Shown one piece after another: positions 44,805-53,518 of a stretch of 64,000 bases of DNA (position 1 is its first letter; every line of letters starts with the position of its first letter). The notes beneath the pieces are model-generated. The model ran no database searches, was not told the origin of the DNA, and was given only the letters and a program-made list of their open reading frames with translations. Origin of the DNA: Neoasaia chiangmaiensis (lineage in GTDB: Bacteria > Pseudomonadota > Alphaproteobacteria > Acetobacterales > Acetobacteraceae); assembly GCF_002005465.1 (NCBI RefSeq), contig NZ_CP014691.1, positions 744,001 to 808,000 on the forward strand, in the 5' to 3' direction. Position numbers and translations under genes: made by a program.

Positions 44805-45721
44805 GCGACCGTCGTCATGCCGCGAAAGGCGGCATAGGCCTGAACCTGGGCGCTGGCCGCCGCACCGTCATGGCCGTGATTGCCGCAATGAGCGCCATCG
44901 CCGCCCTGGCCCTCGGCGGCTGGACAGCAGCCCGCGCCCTGTCGGCGCAATGGCGGCAGGCCGCCTTGCACACCGTCACAATCGAAATTCCGACCGACGA
45001 TACGACCGCCTCATCAACCATCGATGCACTTGTCACACGCCTCAAGGACATCCCCGGCGTGGCGGACGCCCGTCACGTGCCGGTCGCCGATGTCCGCAGC
45101 CTTCTCGCGCCATGGCTCGGAACGGACATGGGCACGGCGCTCGCACTTCCCGCCGTCGTGACGCTGACCCGTCGCCCCACCTTGTCGCCGGAAGCACTGC
45201 AACAGGTCGTTCGCAGTGCCATACCGGAGGCCGTCATGGAGGAGAACCTGGCCTGGGGCGAACGCCTCGACCGTCTTGGCGCAAGCCTTCAGGCCTGCGC
45301 CCTGATTACCGCTTTACTGGCGACGATTGCGGCCGCCTGCGTCGTGGGTCTCTCCGTACGAACGATCCTGGCGACCCGGCGCCAGCCCGTCACCATCCTG
45401 CACAGTCTGGGTGCGGGAGATGGCCTGATCGCCGGGCGTATCGCGCGCCATGTCGGCGGCACGGCGCTCATCGGCGGGATCGTCGGCATTGTCATTGCCT
45501 GGCCGATGCTCGGTCTGCTTGCGCATCTGACACTCCCCTTCCAGGACGCCACCGCGACGCCACAGAAGTGGTCAGCGGTTTTACTGGACTGGCGGCAGAT
45601 CGACTGGCGCCTGCCGCGTCTGCTCGCGTGGTCCCTCGGCATCCTGCCCTGCGTCACCGCCCTGATCGGCTGGGGTATCGCACAGATCAATGTGCGCCTG
45701 TGGCTCCGACGCTTTCCATGA
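44801..45721 (+). CDS. ftsX: Cell division protein FtsX
   Basis: 306 residues with four TM helices: about 24-45, then after a periplasmic loop 163-185, 215-240 and 280-300. The loop (~50-155) contains the ECD-like VTIEIPTDD ... RLKDIPGVADARHV pattern of FtsX. It is the membrane partner of FtsE. Overlaps at both ends indicate translational coupling, including ATGATG with the YdcF-like gene. Confidence 0.9.
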   Translation: MSDRRHAAKGGIGLNLGAGRRTVMAVIAAMSAIAALALGGWTAARALSAQWRQAALHTVTIEIPTDDTTASSTIDALVTRLKDIPGVADARHVPVADVRSLLAPWLGTDMGTALALPAVVTLTRRPTLSPEALQQVVRSAIPEAVMEENLAWGERLDRLGASLQACALITALLATIAAACVVGLSVRTILATRRQPVTILHSLGAGDGLIAGRIARHVGGTALIGGIVGIVIAWPMLGLLAHLTLPFQDATATPQKWSAVLLDWRQIDWRLPRLLAWSLGILPCVTALIGWGIAQINVRLWLRRFP

Positions 45722-46311
45722 TGAGGACATGCCAAAGACTGACGTTTCTGCTCGGGCTCATCCTGTCGGCATGGTTGATCGGCCTTGGCTGGTTCAGCGT
45801 CGATGCGCTCAGGGCATCCGCGCCTCCCCCGCCATCCGACGGCATCGTCGCACTGACGGGTGGTCAGGATCGCATCCGGAATTCGCTGGATCTCCTGCGT
45901 CGCGCCTATGGCCGGGAGTTGCTGATTTCGGGCGTGGGACCCCATGCGACCCTGGCGCAGGTCGTTGGCCACGGCGGCACCGTTCTGCCGCCGTCACTCG
46001 CGAACCACATAACATTGGGACGAAGGGCGGTCACGACGATCGGCAATGGCGCGGAAACCGCCGAGTGGGCGGAGCGGAACGATATCCATACGCTGATCGT
46101 CGTGACCGCCGGCTATCACATCCGTCGGGCCATGACGGAAATCCAGCGCGCGGACCCGGGCCTGGTCCTGCGTCCATATGCGGTCAAGCCGCCAGCCCTG
46201 CGCCATCCTTTCCGACGCCCGACAATGACGCTGCTGATGCACGAATACGACAAGTGGCTCGGATCCAAACTGGGGCTATCACGTGGCGCCGGCCTTTTGC
46301 CCGGAATCTAA
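45718..46311 (+). CDS. YdcF/ElyC-like DUF218 membrane-anchored protein
   Basis: 197 residues. N-terminal TM anchor (LTFLLGLILSAWLIGLGWF), then a DUF218 fold: DGIVALTGGQDRIRNSLDLL, ELLISGVGPHATL, IGNGAETAEWA, IVVTAGYHIRRAMTEI. The ALTGGxxR and TAGYHxxRA motifs are typical. SanA/ElyC-type proteins affect envelope polysaccharide or undecaprenyl-linked steps. Two adjacent ATG codons (45718 and 45721) are both possible starts. It is the third gene of ftsE-ftsX-ydcF, with plsC downstream. Confidence 0.83.
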   Translation: MMRTCQRLTFLLGLILSAWLIGLGWFSVDALRASAPPPPSDGIVALTGGQDRIRNSLDLLRRAYGRELLISGVGPHATLAQVVGHGGTVLPPSLANHITLGRRAVTTIGNGAETAEWAERNDIHTLIVVTAGYHIRRAMTEIQRADPGLVLRPYAVKPPALRHPFRRPTMTLLMHEYDKWLGSKLGLSRGAGLLPGI

Positions 46312-46418
46312 CTGCGTGAGGAGTCGCGACGGCTTGCACAGGCCATTTGCCGCGTGCTTGTTTCCCTGACCGCTTTTCCGATCAGCAAAGATCGACGTCT
46401 TCCCGGATCAAGGCCCGC

Positions 46419-47171
46419 ATGTCCGCCCTTCGCGCTCTCGCTTTCGCCCTTTATTTCCTTATCCTGACCGTCGTCATGGGTATCGGCGCGATCCCGATCC
46501 GCATTCTGCGCAAAAGGCAGGCGGCGCTGGTCTATGCCAAACTCTGGGCCCGGCTGGTTCTCGCAGGGCTCTGCCGGATCTGCGCCATCCGCATCGACGT
46601 CACCGGGCGCGACAACATACCGGACGGACCCTGCTTCATCGCCTGCCAGCATCAGTCCTATTTCGACGGTTTCATCTGGATGAACCTCGTGCCGGACCCC
46701 GCCTATATCATCAAGCAGGAGTTGATCCGCGTACCGCTCGTCGGGCCGATGCTGATGCTCTCCGGCATGATACCCGTCGAACGAAATGCCGGATCGAAAG
46801 CCCTGCGCGACCTGATGCGCAATACGCAGTCGGCTTTTGACGATCGGCGGCAGATCGTCATTTTTCCTGAGGGAACGCGTGCCCTTCCCGGTGAGCGGAA
46901 ACCCCTCCAGCCCGGTATCGTCGCACTGGCCAAGCAAAGTCCCGTGCCGATCGTGCCGGTCGCCACCGATTCCGGTCACTGTTGGCCGCGTACCGGGTTC
47001 ATGAAATATCCCGGCACCATTCATGTAAGGATCGGCCGTCCCCTCGGTGACAGCAAGGGGCGCGCCGCATTGATTGCCGCGATCAACGACGCCTGGGATC
47101 GTTTGTCCATCACCGAGGATAAATTCGGCTCAACTGTGGATAACTCTGTGGGCGGAACGCTGCCTGATTGA
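46419..47171 (+). CDS. plsC: 1-acyl-sn-glycerol-3-phosphate acyltransferase
   Basis: 250 residues. It acylates lysophosphatidic acid to phosphatidic acid. One N-terminal TM helix, then the catalytic H-x4-D motif in HQSYFDGF, the substrate motif FPEGTRALPGE and VPVATDSGHCW. ATG 46419 is preferred (AAGG at -6) over an extended frame from 46347. It follows the ftsEX-ydcF genes by 107 bp, an order common in Alphaproteobacteria. Confidence 0.93.
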   Translation: MSALRALAFALYFLILTVVMGIGAIPIRILRKRQAALVYAKLWARLVLAGLCRICAIRIDVTGRDNIPDGPCFIACQHQSYFDGFIWMNLVPDPAYIIKQELIRVPLVGPMLMLSGMIPVERNAGSKALRDLMRNTQSAFDDRRQIVIFPEGTRALPGERKPLQPGIVALAKQSPVPIVPVATDSGHCWPRTGFMKYPGTIHVRIGRPLGDSKGRAALIAAINDAWDRLSITEDKFGSTVDNSVGGTLPD

Positions 47172-47430
47172 CTTATCCCTTGGCGACACTGGGAAAATGC
47201 AGGCTGAGCCAAGCTCTGCATGCAGAACCAGAATGCTTCCCCTGCGTTGAGCCACCGAGGACGCTCGTCAAAAACGTCCTTGATTACTAGTCACTTAGAC
47301 TGATTACCTATGTTCGTTCGACGGCAATTACCTTCTACCGCCCCATCATTTGGCTCTTGACATGGCCGCCCCTTGGAAAGTCCCGCCAGTTTGGGGATAA
47401 ATCTTCATCTCCATTCATCGGCAATCGGCA
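47172..47430. other. Non-coding region between plsC and the DUF2125 gene
   Basis: 259 bp, relatively AT-rich in the middle. It contains TGGGGATAA (47392-47400), one mismatch from a DnaA box, and a perfect one (TGTGGATAA, 47135-47143) lies just upstream inside plsC. TTGACA occurs near 47357 without an obvious -10. No RNA gene or hairpin terminator was recognised. Confidence 0.35.
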
Positions 47431-48483
47431 GTGAAACAAATATTGACGCAAGTATCCGCCTCAGGCTGGCTTTCAGGAAAGCGGAAACGGTGGCGTCGGG
47501 ACTTGTCCTGCCTGATCGTTTTCATCGTTGCCCTTGACGCGTCGCTCTGGTGGCTCGCGCAACGCCAGTTGCAGAATGCGCTTCATCTCGGTCAGCGAGA
47601 ACTGCGGGCGGCACATGCAACGTTGGATGATAGCGGAACACATCGGGGCGGCTGGCCCTGGCGGGCTGATCTCGTCATTGCGTCGCCACGGGTGCTTCTC
47701 GACGACGAACGGGTCAGGTGGGCAGGACAACGCATACGCCTTTCGTTGTCGCTCTGGGAACCCGGCCACGTTTCGATCTTCCTTGCCGGCGCCCAGGCTG
47801 CGCAAGCCGATAATGCAGGCGCGCTCACCGCCACCACCCAGGATGTCGCAATGACTATCCGGACACGCGCCTTTGGAACCTTCGTCCACTTCATCACGCC
47901 GAGAGTTGAGGTCTCCGCCATCTGGCATGGCCACCGCGTCGGCGGACTTCTGCATAACGCAAGCGGTGAGATTCTCGTGAACGACAAGGCGCGGCGGGGT
48001 CAAACAGCCTTCGGTGTCGATATTCATGCCGACGCCGTGCTGCCGGACCTTGCCGACTGGCCTTCTTTCCAGCAGGTGCGCCACGCCCTGCCCGGCTGGC
48101 CGCCACGCAATGTCCGCCTCACGCTGGCAGCACTGTCAGCCGACGACAGGGCGGCAGCAAGCGACCACCGCTATTCGCGACTCCTCGTTCAAAACGTTGC
48201 CTGGCAACTTGGACCGTTGAGCGCTCGCGGCGCCGGGTCGGTCACGCTGCCGGATGGCAACGGTGAATTGTCGTTCCATGTGGATGGGTTGCATGCGCTT
48301 GCCGAGGACTACTGGACAAGGTTTGCCGCCGAGCATCCCAATGCCATGACGATACGACAGGGAGCGCCTGCCGATATCTGGATGGACAGGATTCACCAGC
48401 ATGTTGCCGGGTTGCCAGCGTCGCTCGATCTATCGGTCCCCGTGATCGCCGGGGAGCCGGATTTCCATTACGTCTACCCCTGA
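47431..48483 (+). CDS. DUF2125 family protein
   Basis: 350 residues from GTG. N-terminal basic stretch and one TM/signal anchor (LSCLIVFIVALDASLWWLA), then an extracytoplasmic beta-rich region with the DUF2125 features GGWPWRADLVIASPRV and a C-terminal PVIAGEPDFHYVYP-like end. The family is alphaproteobacterial with unknown function, probably an envelope protein. No nearby ATG fits. It stands alone between plsC and the cio operon. Confidence 0.75.
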   Translation: MKQILTQVSASGWLSGKRKRWRRDLSCLIVFIVALDASLWWLAQRQLQNALHLGQRELRAAHATLDDSGTHRGGWPWRADLVIASPRVLLDDERVRWAGQRIRLSLSLWEPGHVSIFLAGAQAAQADNAGALTATTQDVAMTIRTRAFGTFVHFITPRVEVSAIWHGHRVGGLLHNASGEILVNDKARRGQTAFGVDIHADAVLPDLADWPSFQQVRHALPGWPPRNVRLTLAALSADDRAAASDHRYSRLLVQNVAWQLGPLSARGAGSVTLPDGNGELSFHVDGLHALAEDYWTRFAAEHPNAMTIRQGAPADIWMDRIHQHVAGLPASLDLSVPVIAGEPDFHYVYP

Positions 48484-48559
48484 GTCACACGGCCCCCGCG
48501 GCGGCTCAAGGAACGGCCAATGTGTTGACGATAAAAGAGAAAATCTTCGGCTGGCGATC

Positions 48560-48575
48560 ATCACATGAACGTGAT
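48560..48575. promoter_or_regulatory. Inverted repeat upstream of cioA
   Basis: ATCAC-ATGAAC-GTGAT, 5-bp arms with a 6-nt spacer, about 90 nt before cioA. It resembles the spacing of CRP/FNR-family sites but has the wrong core for the usual consensus. A candidate operator only. Confidence 0.25.
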
Positions 48576-48664
48576 AGGAAACATCGATATGTTATCCGCA
48601 TTTGCCTGACAACTGTTGCGATCATGAGCATCTCATCACCGCGGGCTGGATAAGGACCAATAAA

Positions 48665-50080
48665 ATGCACAGCCTTACGGCTCTTCATCTGGCGCGCATG
48701 CAGTTCGCGTTTACCGTCGGTTTCCATATCGTTTTCCCGGCCTTTTCCATCGGGCTTGCAGCCTATCTCGCCGTGCTGGAAGGGCTCTGGCTGAAAACCG
48801 GTCGCGCCGTCTACCTCGACCTTTTCAAATACTGGCTCCGGGCATTCTCGATCGTCTTCGCCATGGGCGTCGTATCGGGACTTGTCATGTCCTATGAGTT
48901 CGGCACGAACTGGTCGCAATTCTCCCAGAAGGCCGGCCCGATCCTGGGTCCGATGCTGGCTTATGAGGTCATGACGGCCTTCTTCCTCGAAGCGGGTTTC
49001 CTGGGCGTCATGATGTTCGGTCTCAATCGCGTCGGGCGCGGCCTTCATTTCGCGGCGACATGCATGGTCTCCATCGGCACGCTGATTTCCATGAGCTGGA
49101 TTCTGGCGTCCAATTCGTGGATGCAGACGCCGCGCGGTTACGTCATCGATGCCGCAACGGGGCGCTTCCTGCCGGACAACTGGTGGCAGATCGTCTTCAA
49201 TCCTTCCTTCCCGTACCGGCTGGTGCACATGGCGCTGGCGGCATTCCTCTGCGTGGCGTTCGTCGTGGGCGGCGTCGGCGCATGGCATCTGCTGAAAGCC
49301 CGTCGCCAGGGCCACCAACCGACGGACGCCGTTCGCACCATGTTTTCCATGGCCATGTGGATGGCCGCCATCGTCGCGCCGATCCAGATCCTTGCCGGTG
49401 ATACACAGGGGCTGAACACCCTCAAGTATCAGCCTGCGAAAATCGCGGCCATGGAGGGCGACTGGGTTTCGGAAAGCCGCGCGCCGGAACTTCTGTTCGG
49501 CATCCCCGACATGAAGAACGAGACCACGCACTACAAGATCGGGATTCCATGGGTGGGATCGCTGATCCTGACACATAGCCTGAATGGCAAGGTGCCCGGC
49601 CTGAAGGACTATCCGAAGGACCAGCGCGCACCGTCGTTCATCGTGTTCTTCAGCTTCCGCATCATGGTGGCGATCGGCATGCTCATGGCGTTGGTCGGCT
49701 TCTTCTCCCTGTTCCTGCGCTGGCGCGGCACGTTCTATACGAACAAACTGCTTCACCGTGCGGCATTGATTATGACTCCGGCAGGTTTCGTCGCGCTCCT
49801 GTGCGGCTGGATCACGACGGAGGTCGGTCGCCAACCCTTCACCGTCTATGGTCTGTTACGGACGGCGGACAGCGTGTCGCCGATTTCGGTGCCCAACATG
49901 GCCACGTCGATGACCGCATTCGTCATTGTCTATTTCATCGTGTTCACGGCGGGTCTCGCAATCCTGCTGCGCGGTTTCGCCGAAGAACCACATCAAGGAC
50001 AGCGTGGTCCGGATGAGCATCATCCCCACCGAGCCGCCGGCCTGACCCAGGCTTCCCACCAACCCGATATGGCGGAGTAA
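48665..50080 (+). CDS. cioA: Cyanide-insensitive bd-type quinol oxidase subunit I
   Basis: 471 residues. Oxidises ubiquinol and reduces O2 at the cytoplasmic membrane. GFHIVFPAF holds the heme b595 ligand His21; the heme b558 His is in YRLVHMALA; GRQPFTVYG is the conserved Q-loop-distal motif. The Q-loop between helices is short, which marks the CIO subgroup rather than the long-loop CydA of E. coli. AAGGA lies upstream of the ATG. Followed by cioB after 7 nt. Reduced energy coupling of CIO is known from Gluconobacter and Pseudomonas. Confidence 0.95.
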   Translation: MHSLTALHLARMQFAFTVGFHIVFPAFSIGLAAYLAVLEGLWLKTGRAVYLDLFKYWLRAFSIVFAMGVVSGLVMSYEFGTNWSQFSQKAGPILGPMLAYEVMTAFFLEAGFLGVMMFGLNRVGRGLHFAATCMVSIGTLISMSWILASNSWMQTPRGYVIDAATGRFLPDNWWQIVFNPSFPYRLVHMALAAFLCVAFVVGGVGAWHLLKARRQGHQPTDAVRTMFSMAMWMAAIVAPIQILAGDTQGLNTLKYQPAKIAAMEGDWVSESRAPELLFGIPDMKNETTHYKIGIPWVGSLILTHSLNGKVPGLKDYPKDQRAPSFIVFFSFRIMVAIGMLMALVGFFSLFLRWRGTFYTNKLLHRAALIMTPAGFVALLCGWITTEVGRQPFTVYGLLRTADSVSPISVPNMATSMTAFVIVYFIVFTAGLAILLRGFAEEPHQGQRGPDEHHPHRAAGLTQASHQPDMAE

Positions 50081-50087
50081 TTCAATC

Positions 50088-51107
50088 ATGAGCAACGCCG
50101 CATATTGGCTTCCCATCGTCTGGGCGGTTCTCGCCGCCACGGCGATCTTTATCTACGTGGTGCTGGACGGTTTCGATCTGGGCATCGGTATCCTGTTCCT
50201 CGGTGAAACGGACGAGACCCATCGCAACACGATGGTGAACACCGTGGCGCCCGTCTGGGACGGTAACGAGACATGGATGATCTATGGCGGCGCGGCGCTG
50301 TACGGCGTTTTCCCTGTCGCCTACGGTACGATCCTGCCGGCATTGTATCTGCCGGTCCTGTTCATGCTCCTGTCGTTGATCCTGCGTGGCGTGGCCTTCG
50401 AATTCCGCTCGCGGATGATCAGCAAACACTCCAAATTCTTCTGGGACTGGGCCTTCTGCCTCGGCTCGCTGGTGGCTGCGGTCTCGCAGGGCGCCATTCT
50501 CGGAACCCTGATCCAGGGCATCAAGGTCGAGCACAACACGTTCGTCGGCAGCCCCTGGGACTGGCTGGCGCCGTTCCCCTTGTTCTGCGGCTTTGCCGTG
50601 GCCGTCGGTTACACGCTGCTCGGCGCAACATGGCTCGTATGGCGTACGGAAACCGATCTCCAGACCACGATGCGGAAGCTGGCGAGCGTTCTGGCCGTTG
50701 CCATGTTCGCTCTGATCGGCCTGGCGTCACTCTGGACGCCATACCTGCACGTCACATACATGAACCATTGGACGGCATGGCCGCAGATCGTGCTCGTCCT
50801 ACCGGTTCCCGTCGCCGTTCTGGCCATTGCGGCGATCTTCGGCTGGGCCATCTACGCCCGGTACAGACTCCTGCCTTTCCTGTGCACGCTGGGCTGGTTC
50901 TTCCTGTGCTTCACGGGCCTCGGAATCAATATCTGGCCATACATCGTGCCGCCGACGATCACGATCTGGGATGCCTCTTCACCGCCGAGCAGTCAGGCAT
51001 TCCTGCTGGCCGGCAGCGTCTTCCTGCTGCCCATCATCATTGCCTATACGGCCTACTCCTATTACGTGTTCCGCGGCACGGTCACCGCCGAACACCACTA
51101 TCACTAA
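50088..51107 (+). CDS. cioB: Cyanide-insensitive bd-type quinol oxidase subunit II
   Basis: 339 residues, eight TM helices expected. The N-terminal YVVLDGFDLGIGIL and APVWDGNETWMIYGGAALYGVFPVAY are family hallmarks; the C-terminal half holds LGINIWPYIVPPTITIWDA. It partners with CioA. A 45-residue DUF2474 gene follows 13 nt later. Confidence 0.96.
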   Translation: MSNAAYWLPIVWAVLAATAIFIYVVLDGFDLGIGILFLGETDETHRNTMVNTVAPVWDGNETWMIYGGAALYGVFPVAYGTILPALYLPVLFMLLSLILRGVAFEFRSRMISKHSKFFWDWAFCLGSLVAAVSQGAILGTLIQGIKVEHNTFVGSPWDWLAPFPLFCGFAVAVGYTLLGATWLVWRTETDLQTTMRKLASVLAVAMFALIGLASLWTPYLHVTYMNHWTAWPQIVLVLPVPVAVLAIAAIFGWAIYARYRLLPFLCTLGWFFLCFTGLGINIWPYIVPPTITIWDASSPPSSQAFLLAGSVFLLPIIIAYTAYSYYVFRGTVTAEHHYH

Positions 51108-51120
51108 GGACATCGATTTG

Positions 51121-51258
51121 ATGCCCGCGCCACGTCCCAGCACGACGAACTCACGCGTTCAACGCATCGCATGGTTCGTCGGATTGTGGGCCGCCGGCGT
51201 TCTGGTGACGGGCCTTGCGGCGGAAGGCCTGAAACTTGTTATCTTCCGCCAGTGGTGA
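51121..51258 (+). CDS. DUF2474 small subunit associated with the CIO oxidase
   Basis: 45 residues: a basic polar N-terminus (~17 residues) then one TM helix (RIAWFVGLWAAGVLVTGLAAEGLKLVIF). The WFVGLWAAGV core is the DUF2474 pattern. In CydX/CydAB oxidases a single-TM peptide stabilises the hemes; DUF2474 genes sit after cioAB in many Proteobacteria, so the same role is likely. Too short for ordinary gene finders. It ends 5 nt from the convergent HAD gene. Confidence 0.8.
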   Translation: MPAPRPSTTNSRVQRIAWFVGLWAAGVLVTGLAAEGLKLVIFRQW

Positions 51259-51263
51259 ACCAG

Positions 51264-51863
51264 TTATTGCGTCCGCCCCAGGGTGGGCCGCACGTCGATC
51301 GGCTGCGCGCCGGCCCGATGCGCTGCTTCCAGCCCCTCATCGCTATCCTCGAGAACAAGGCAGCGCTCCGGCGCCACGCCCAGTTTCTCGGCGCCAAGCA
51401 GGAATAGATCCGGCGCGGGCTTGCCATGGGCCACATCCTCAACCGTTACGATGACCGGGAACAGATCCCGCAGCCCGATCGTCTGCAACGTAGCCTCCAC
51501 GATCCGACGCTGCCCCGCAGACGCCACGGCCAGCGGCATCTTGCCGTGGAGACGACGCGCGATCGCCGCAACCGGTTTGATCGGCCGGATATCGCCGAGA
51601 TGCGCCGCGTAAACTTCCTCGCTTTCGGCGGAAATCGCCTTGGCATCGAACGTCGCCCCCGTTTCCCGGGCGAAAGCCTCAAACAAAAGGTGGCGGGACA
51701 ATCCCACACGTTGGTCATACCAGGCACGCTTCATATCGAGGCCGTGCGCGGCGAAAGCGGTCTGGAAAGCGCGGTAGTGGACAGGCGCCGTGTCGGCCAG
51801 CGTGCCATCACAGTCGAAGATCACGGCATCGAAGTCATGGCCGGCCAGATCGATGTCACTCAT
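51264..51863 (-). CDS. HAD-family hydrolase (beta-phosphoglucomutase-like)
   Basis: 199 residues. HAD motif I FDCDGTLADTAP (D-x-D nucleophile), motif II VASAG, motif III Lys in VAHGKPAPDLFLLGAEKLGV, motif IV LVLEDSDEGLEAA. The small helical cap after motif I is subclass IA, like sugar-phosphate phosphatases and beta-phosphoglucomutases. Substrate unknown. The ATG overlaps the gloB stop by one base (TGATG). Confidence 0.9.
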   Translation of the reverse strand: MSDIDLAGHDFDAVIFDCDGTLADTAPVHYRAFQTAFAAHGLDMKRAWYDQRVGLSRHLLFEAFARETGATFDAKAISAESEEVYAAHLGDIRPIKPVAAIARRLHGKMPLAVASAGQRRIVEATLQTIGLRDLFPVIVTVEDVAHGKPAPDLFLLGAEKLGVAPERCLVLEDSDEGLEAAHRAGAQPIDVRPTLGRTQ

Positions 51864-52582
51864 CAGAAATTGTCCTTTTCTTTCCGCAGTTTCGCGAACG
51901 TCGCCACATCCGGTGCACGCAGGAAGGGATTGGCCGCCCGTTCCTGCCCTAACGTGCTGGGTATCGTCGGCAGACCCTGCTGACGAAGCGATGCGACTTC
52001 TGCCGCGCGCGCCCGCAACGCCGTGTTGTCAGGATCGACATGTCGCGCGAAGTCCGCATTTGCCTGCGTGTATTCATGCCCACAAAAAACCAACGTGTCG
52101 TCCGGGAGGATGTCGAACCGGTGGAGGCTCTCGAAAAGTTGCACGGCGCTACCCTCCAGTAACCGCCCACATCCGAGGCTGAAAAGCGCATCACCACTGA
52201 ACAGCGCTGGAACGCTGGGGAAATAGAAGGCCACATGTCCGTCAGCATGCCCGGGTGTCGCAATCGTCTCGCCCCGTTCCGCGCCGACCATGATCGGATC
52301 GCCCGGCGCCAGTGCGATATCCAGCGTCGGAAGTCGCCGTCTTTCGGAGGCCGACCCCGCGACGCGCGCACCATAGCGATGCCGAAGCGCATCCACACCA
52401 CCCGTGTGATCCGCATGGTGATGCGTCAGGAGAATGAGATCGAGTTTTTCATTTCCCAAAGCCCGCTCCACCGGCGCCGCTTCGCCTGGATCGACGACCG
52501 CACGAACATTCTGCACCATATCGTGCAGGAGCCACCCGTAATTGTCCGACAACATCGGTACAACCTGTATATGAAGCGACAT
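51863..52582 (-). CDS. gloB: Hydroxyacylglutathione hydrolase (glyoxalase II)
   Basis: 239 residues from ATG 52582. Metallo-beta-lactamase fold with the zinc site LLTHHHADHTGG, GHADGHVAFYF, SGDALFSLGCGR and FCGHEYT. It hydrolyses S-lactoylglutathione in methylglyoxal detoxification. NPFLRAPD near the C-terminus is also typical. It is divergent from a methyltransferase, the same pairing seen with yafS-gloB in E. coli. Confidence 0.93.
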   Translation of the reverse strand: MSLHIQVVPMLSDNYGWLLHDMVQNVRAVVDPGEAAPVERALGNEKLDLILLTHHHADHTGGVDALRHRYGARVAGSASERRRLPTLDIALAPGDPIMVGAERGETIATPGHADGHVAFYFPSVPALFSGDALFSLGCGRLLEGSAVQLFESLHRFDILPDDTLVFCGHEYTQANADFARHVDPDNTALRARAAEVASLRQQGLPTIPSTLGQERAANPFLRAPDVATFAKLRKEKDNF

Positions 52583-52690
52583 GATCCGACCTTTTCCAAT
52601 GATGCACTCCACCCATCCATGCACGTCAGCACGAGAGGTATTTGTGCCCTGATACTTACTCAAAGCGTCATGACGCGTTAGCGTTCACTG

Positions 52691-53452
52691 ATGTTCAGAT
52701 GTCTCCGCACGAATAGTTCGTCCGACGCCGCCGGTTTCTACGCCTCCCGGCGCGGCGCGTTGACAGCAATGCTGCTCGCGGAACGACTGAGGCCCCTCCT
52801 GCCCGCGCCCGCCGGACGACGCATCCTCGGCCTCGGCTACGCGCAGCCTGTGATGACGCACTGGCAGGAACTCATGGAGGCCCAATGGGCCGGCACCGCG
52901 CGTCTGGACACGATGCTGACACGACAGCCTCCCGTCGGCGACGCCGACTCGGCGACATGGATACGCCATGACTGTCTAACCGGTCCGGATTACCTTCCTT
53001 TCGACGATCTCGCGCTCGACGTCGTACTTGTTGTCCATGGCCTCGAATTCGCCGGGCGTGCCCCCTTCCTGCGCAGTATCTGGAAGACGTTGCGCGACGA
53101 CGGCGCGCTGATCCTTGTCACGCCCAATCGCACGGGCCTCTGGGCACACGATGATTCGACTCCTTTCGGCCATGGCACGCCCTTCTCCGCCGGGCAACTG
53201 GATCGCCTCCTCGACCGCGCCCTGTTTCGCACGGAAAAAGCCCTGCCCGCCCTGACCGTCCCGCCGGGCGGCCTTTGCCTCGGGCGTCAGACCGCACGCC
53301 TCTGCGACCGCATCGGCCAGGTGCTGAGCCGGCGCCTGGGGGGTGTCCACGTCGTGCTGGCACGTAAAAACCTCTATGCCGGACTGCCGCTCCAGCCGGA
53401 AGGCGCCCCCCTCAACCTCGCGCGCCAGATCGTCGAAACCAGCCCGTCCTGA
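52691..53452 (+). CDS. SAM-dependent methyltransferase (gloB-neighbour family)
   Basis: 253 residues. The N-terminal FYASRRGALTAMLLAERLRP and RRILGLGYAQPV regions are typical of the methyltransferase found next to gloB in Alphaproteobacteria. The Asp/Gly loop is weak (GLGYAQP), but LDVVLVVHGLEFA and LRDDGALILVTPNRTGLWA match Methyltransf_11 motifs. Substrate unknown. Confidence 0.82.
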   Translation: MFRCLRTNSSSDAAGFYASRRGALTAMLLAERLRPLLPAPAGRRILGLGYAQPVMTHWQELMEAQWAGTARLDTMLTRQPPVGDADSATWIRHDCLTGPDYLPFDDLALDVVLVVHGLEFAGRAPFLRSIWKTLRDDGALILVTPNRTGLWAHDDSTPFGHGTPFSAGQLDRLLDRALFRTEKALPALTVPPGGLCLGRQTARLCDRIGQVLSRRLGGVHVVLARKNLYAGLPLQPEGAPLNLARQIVETSPS

Positions 53453-53518
53453 CACGCATGATGTCAGTATCCGTGCAGGTCGCTTGACCGGAACGCACGG
53501 TGTCGTAAGACTGCGGAC

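Noticed and set aside
45718-46311. Treating the long 44701-46311 frame as one protein
   Set aside because: The first part lies inside ftsE and ftsX in another frame; only the last 197 codons look like a DUF218 protein with a TM anchor.
47172-47430. Possible replication origin
   Set aside because: Only two DnaA-like sites and no DnaA, ParAB or other origin genes nearby; not enough to call an oriC.
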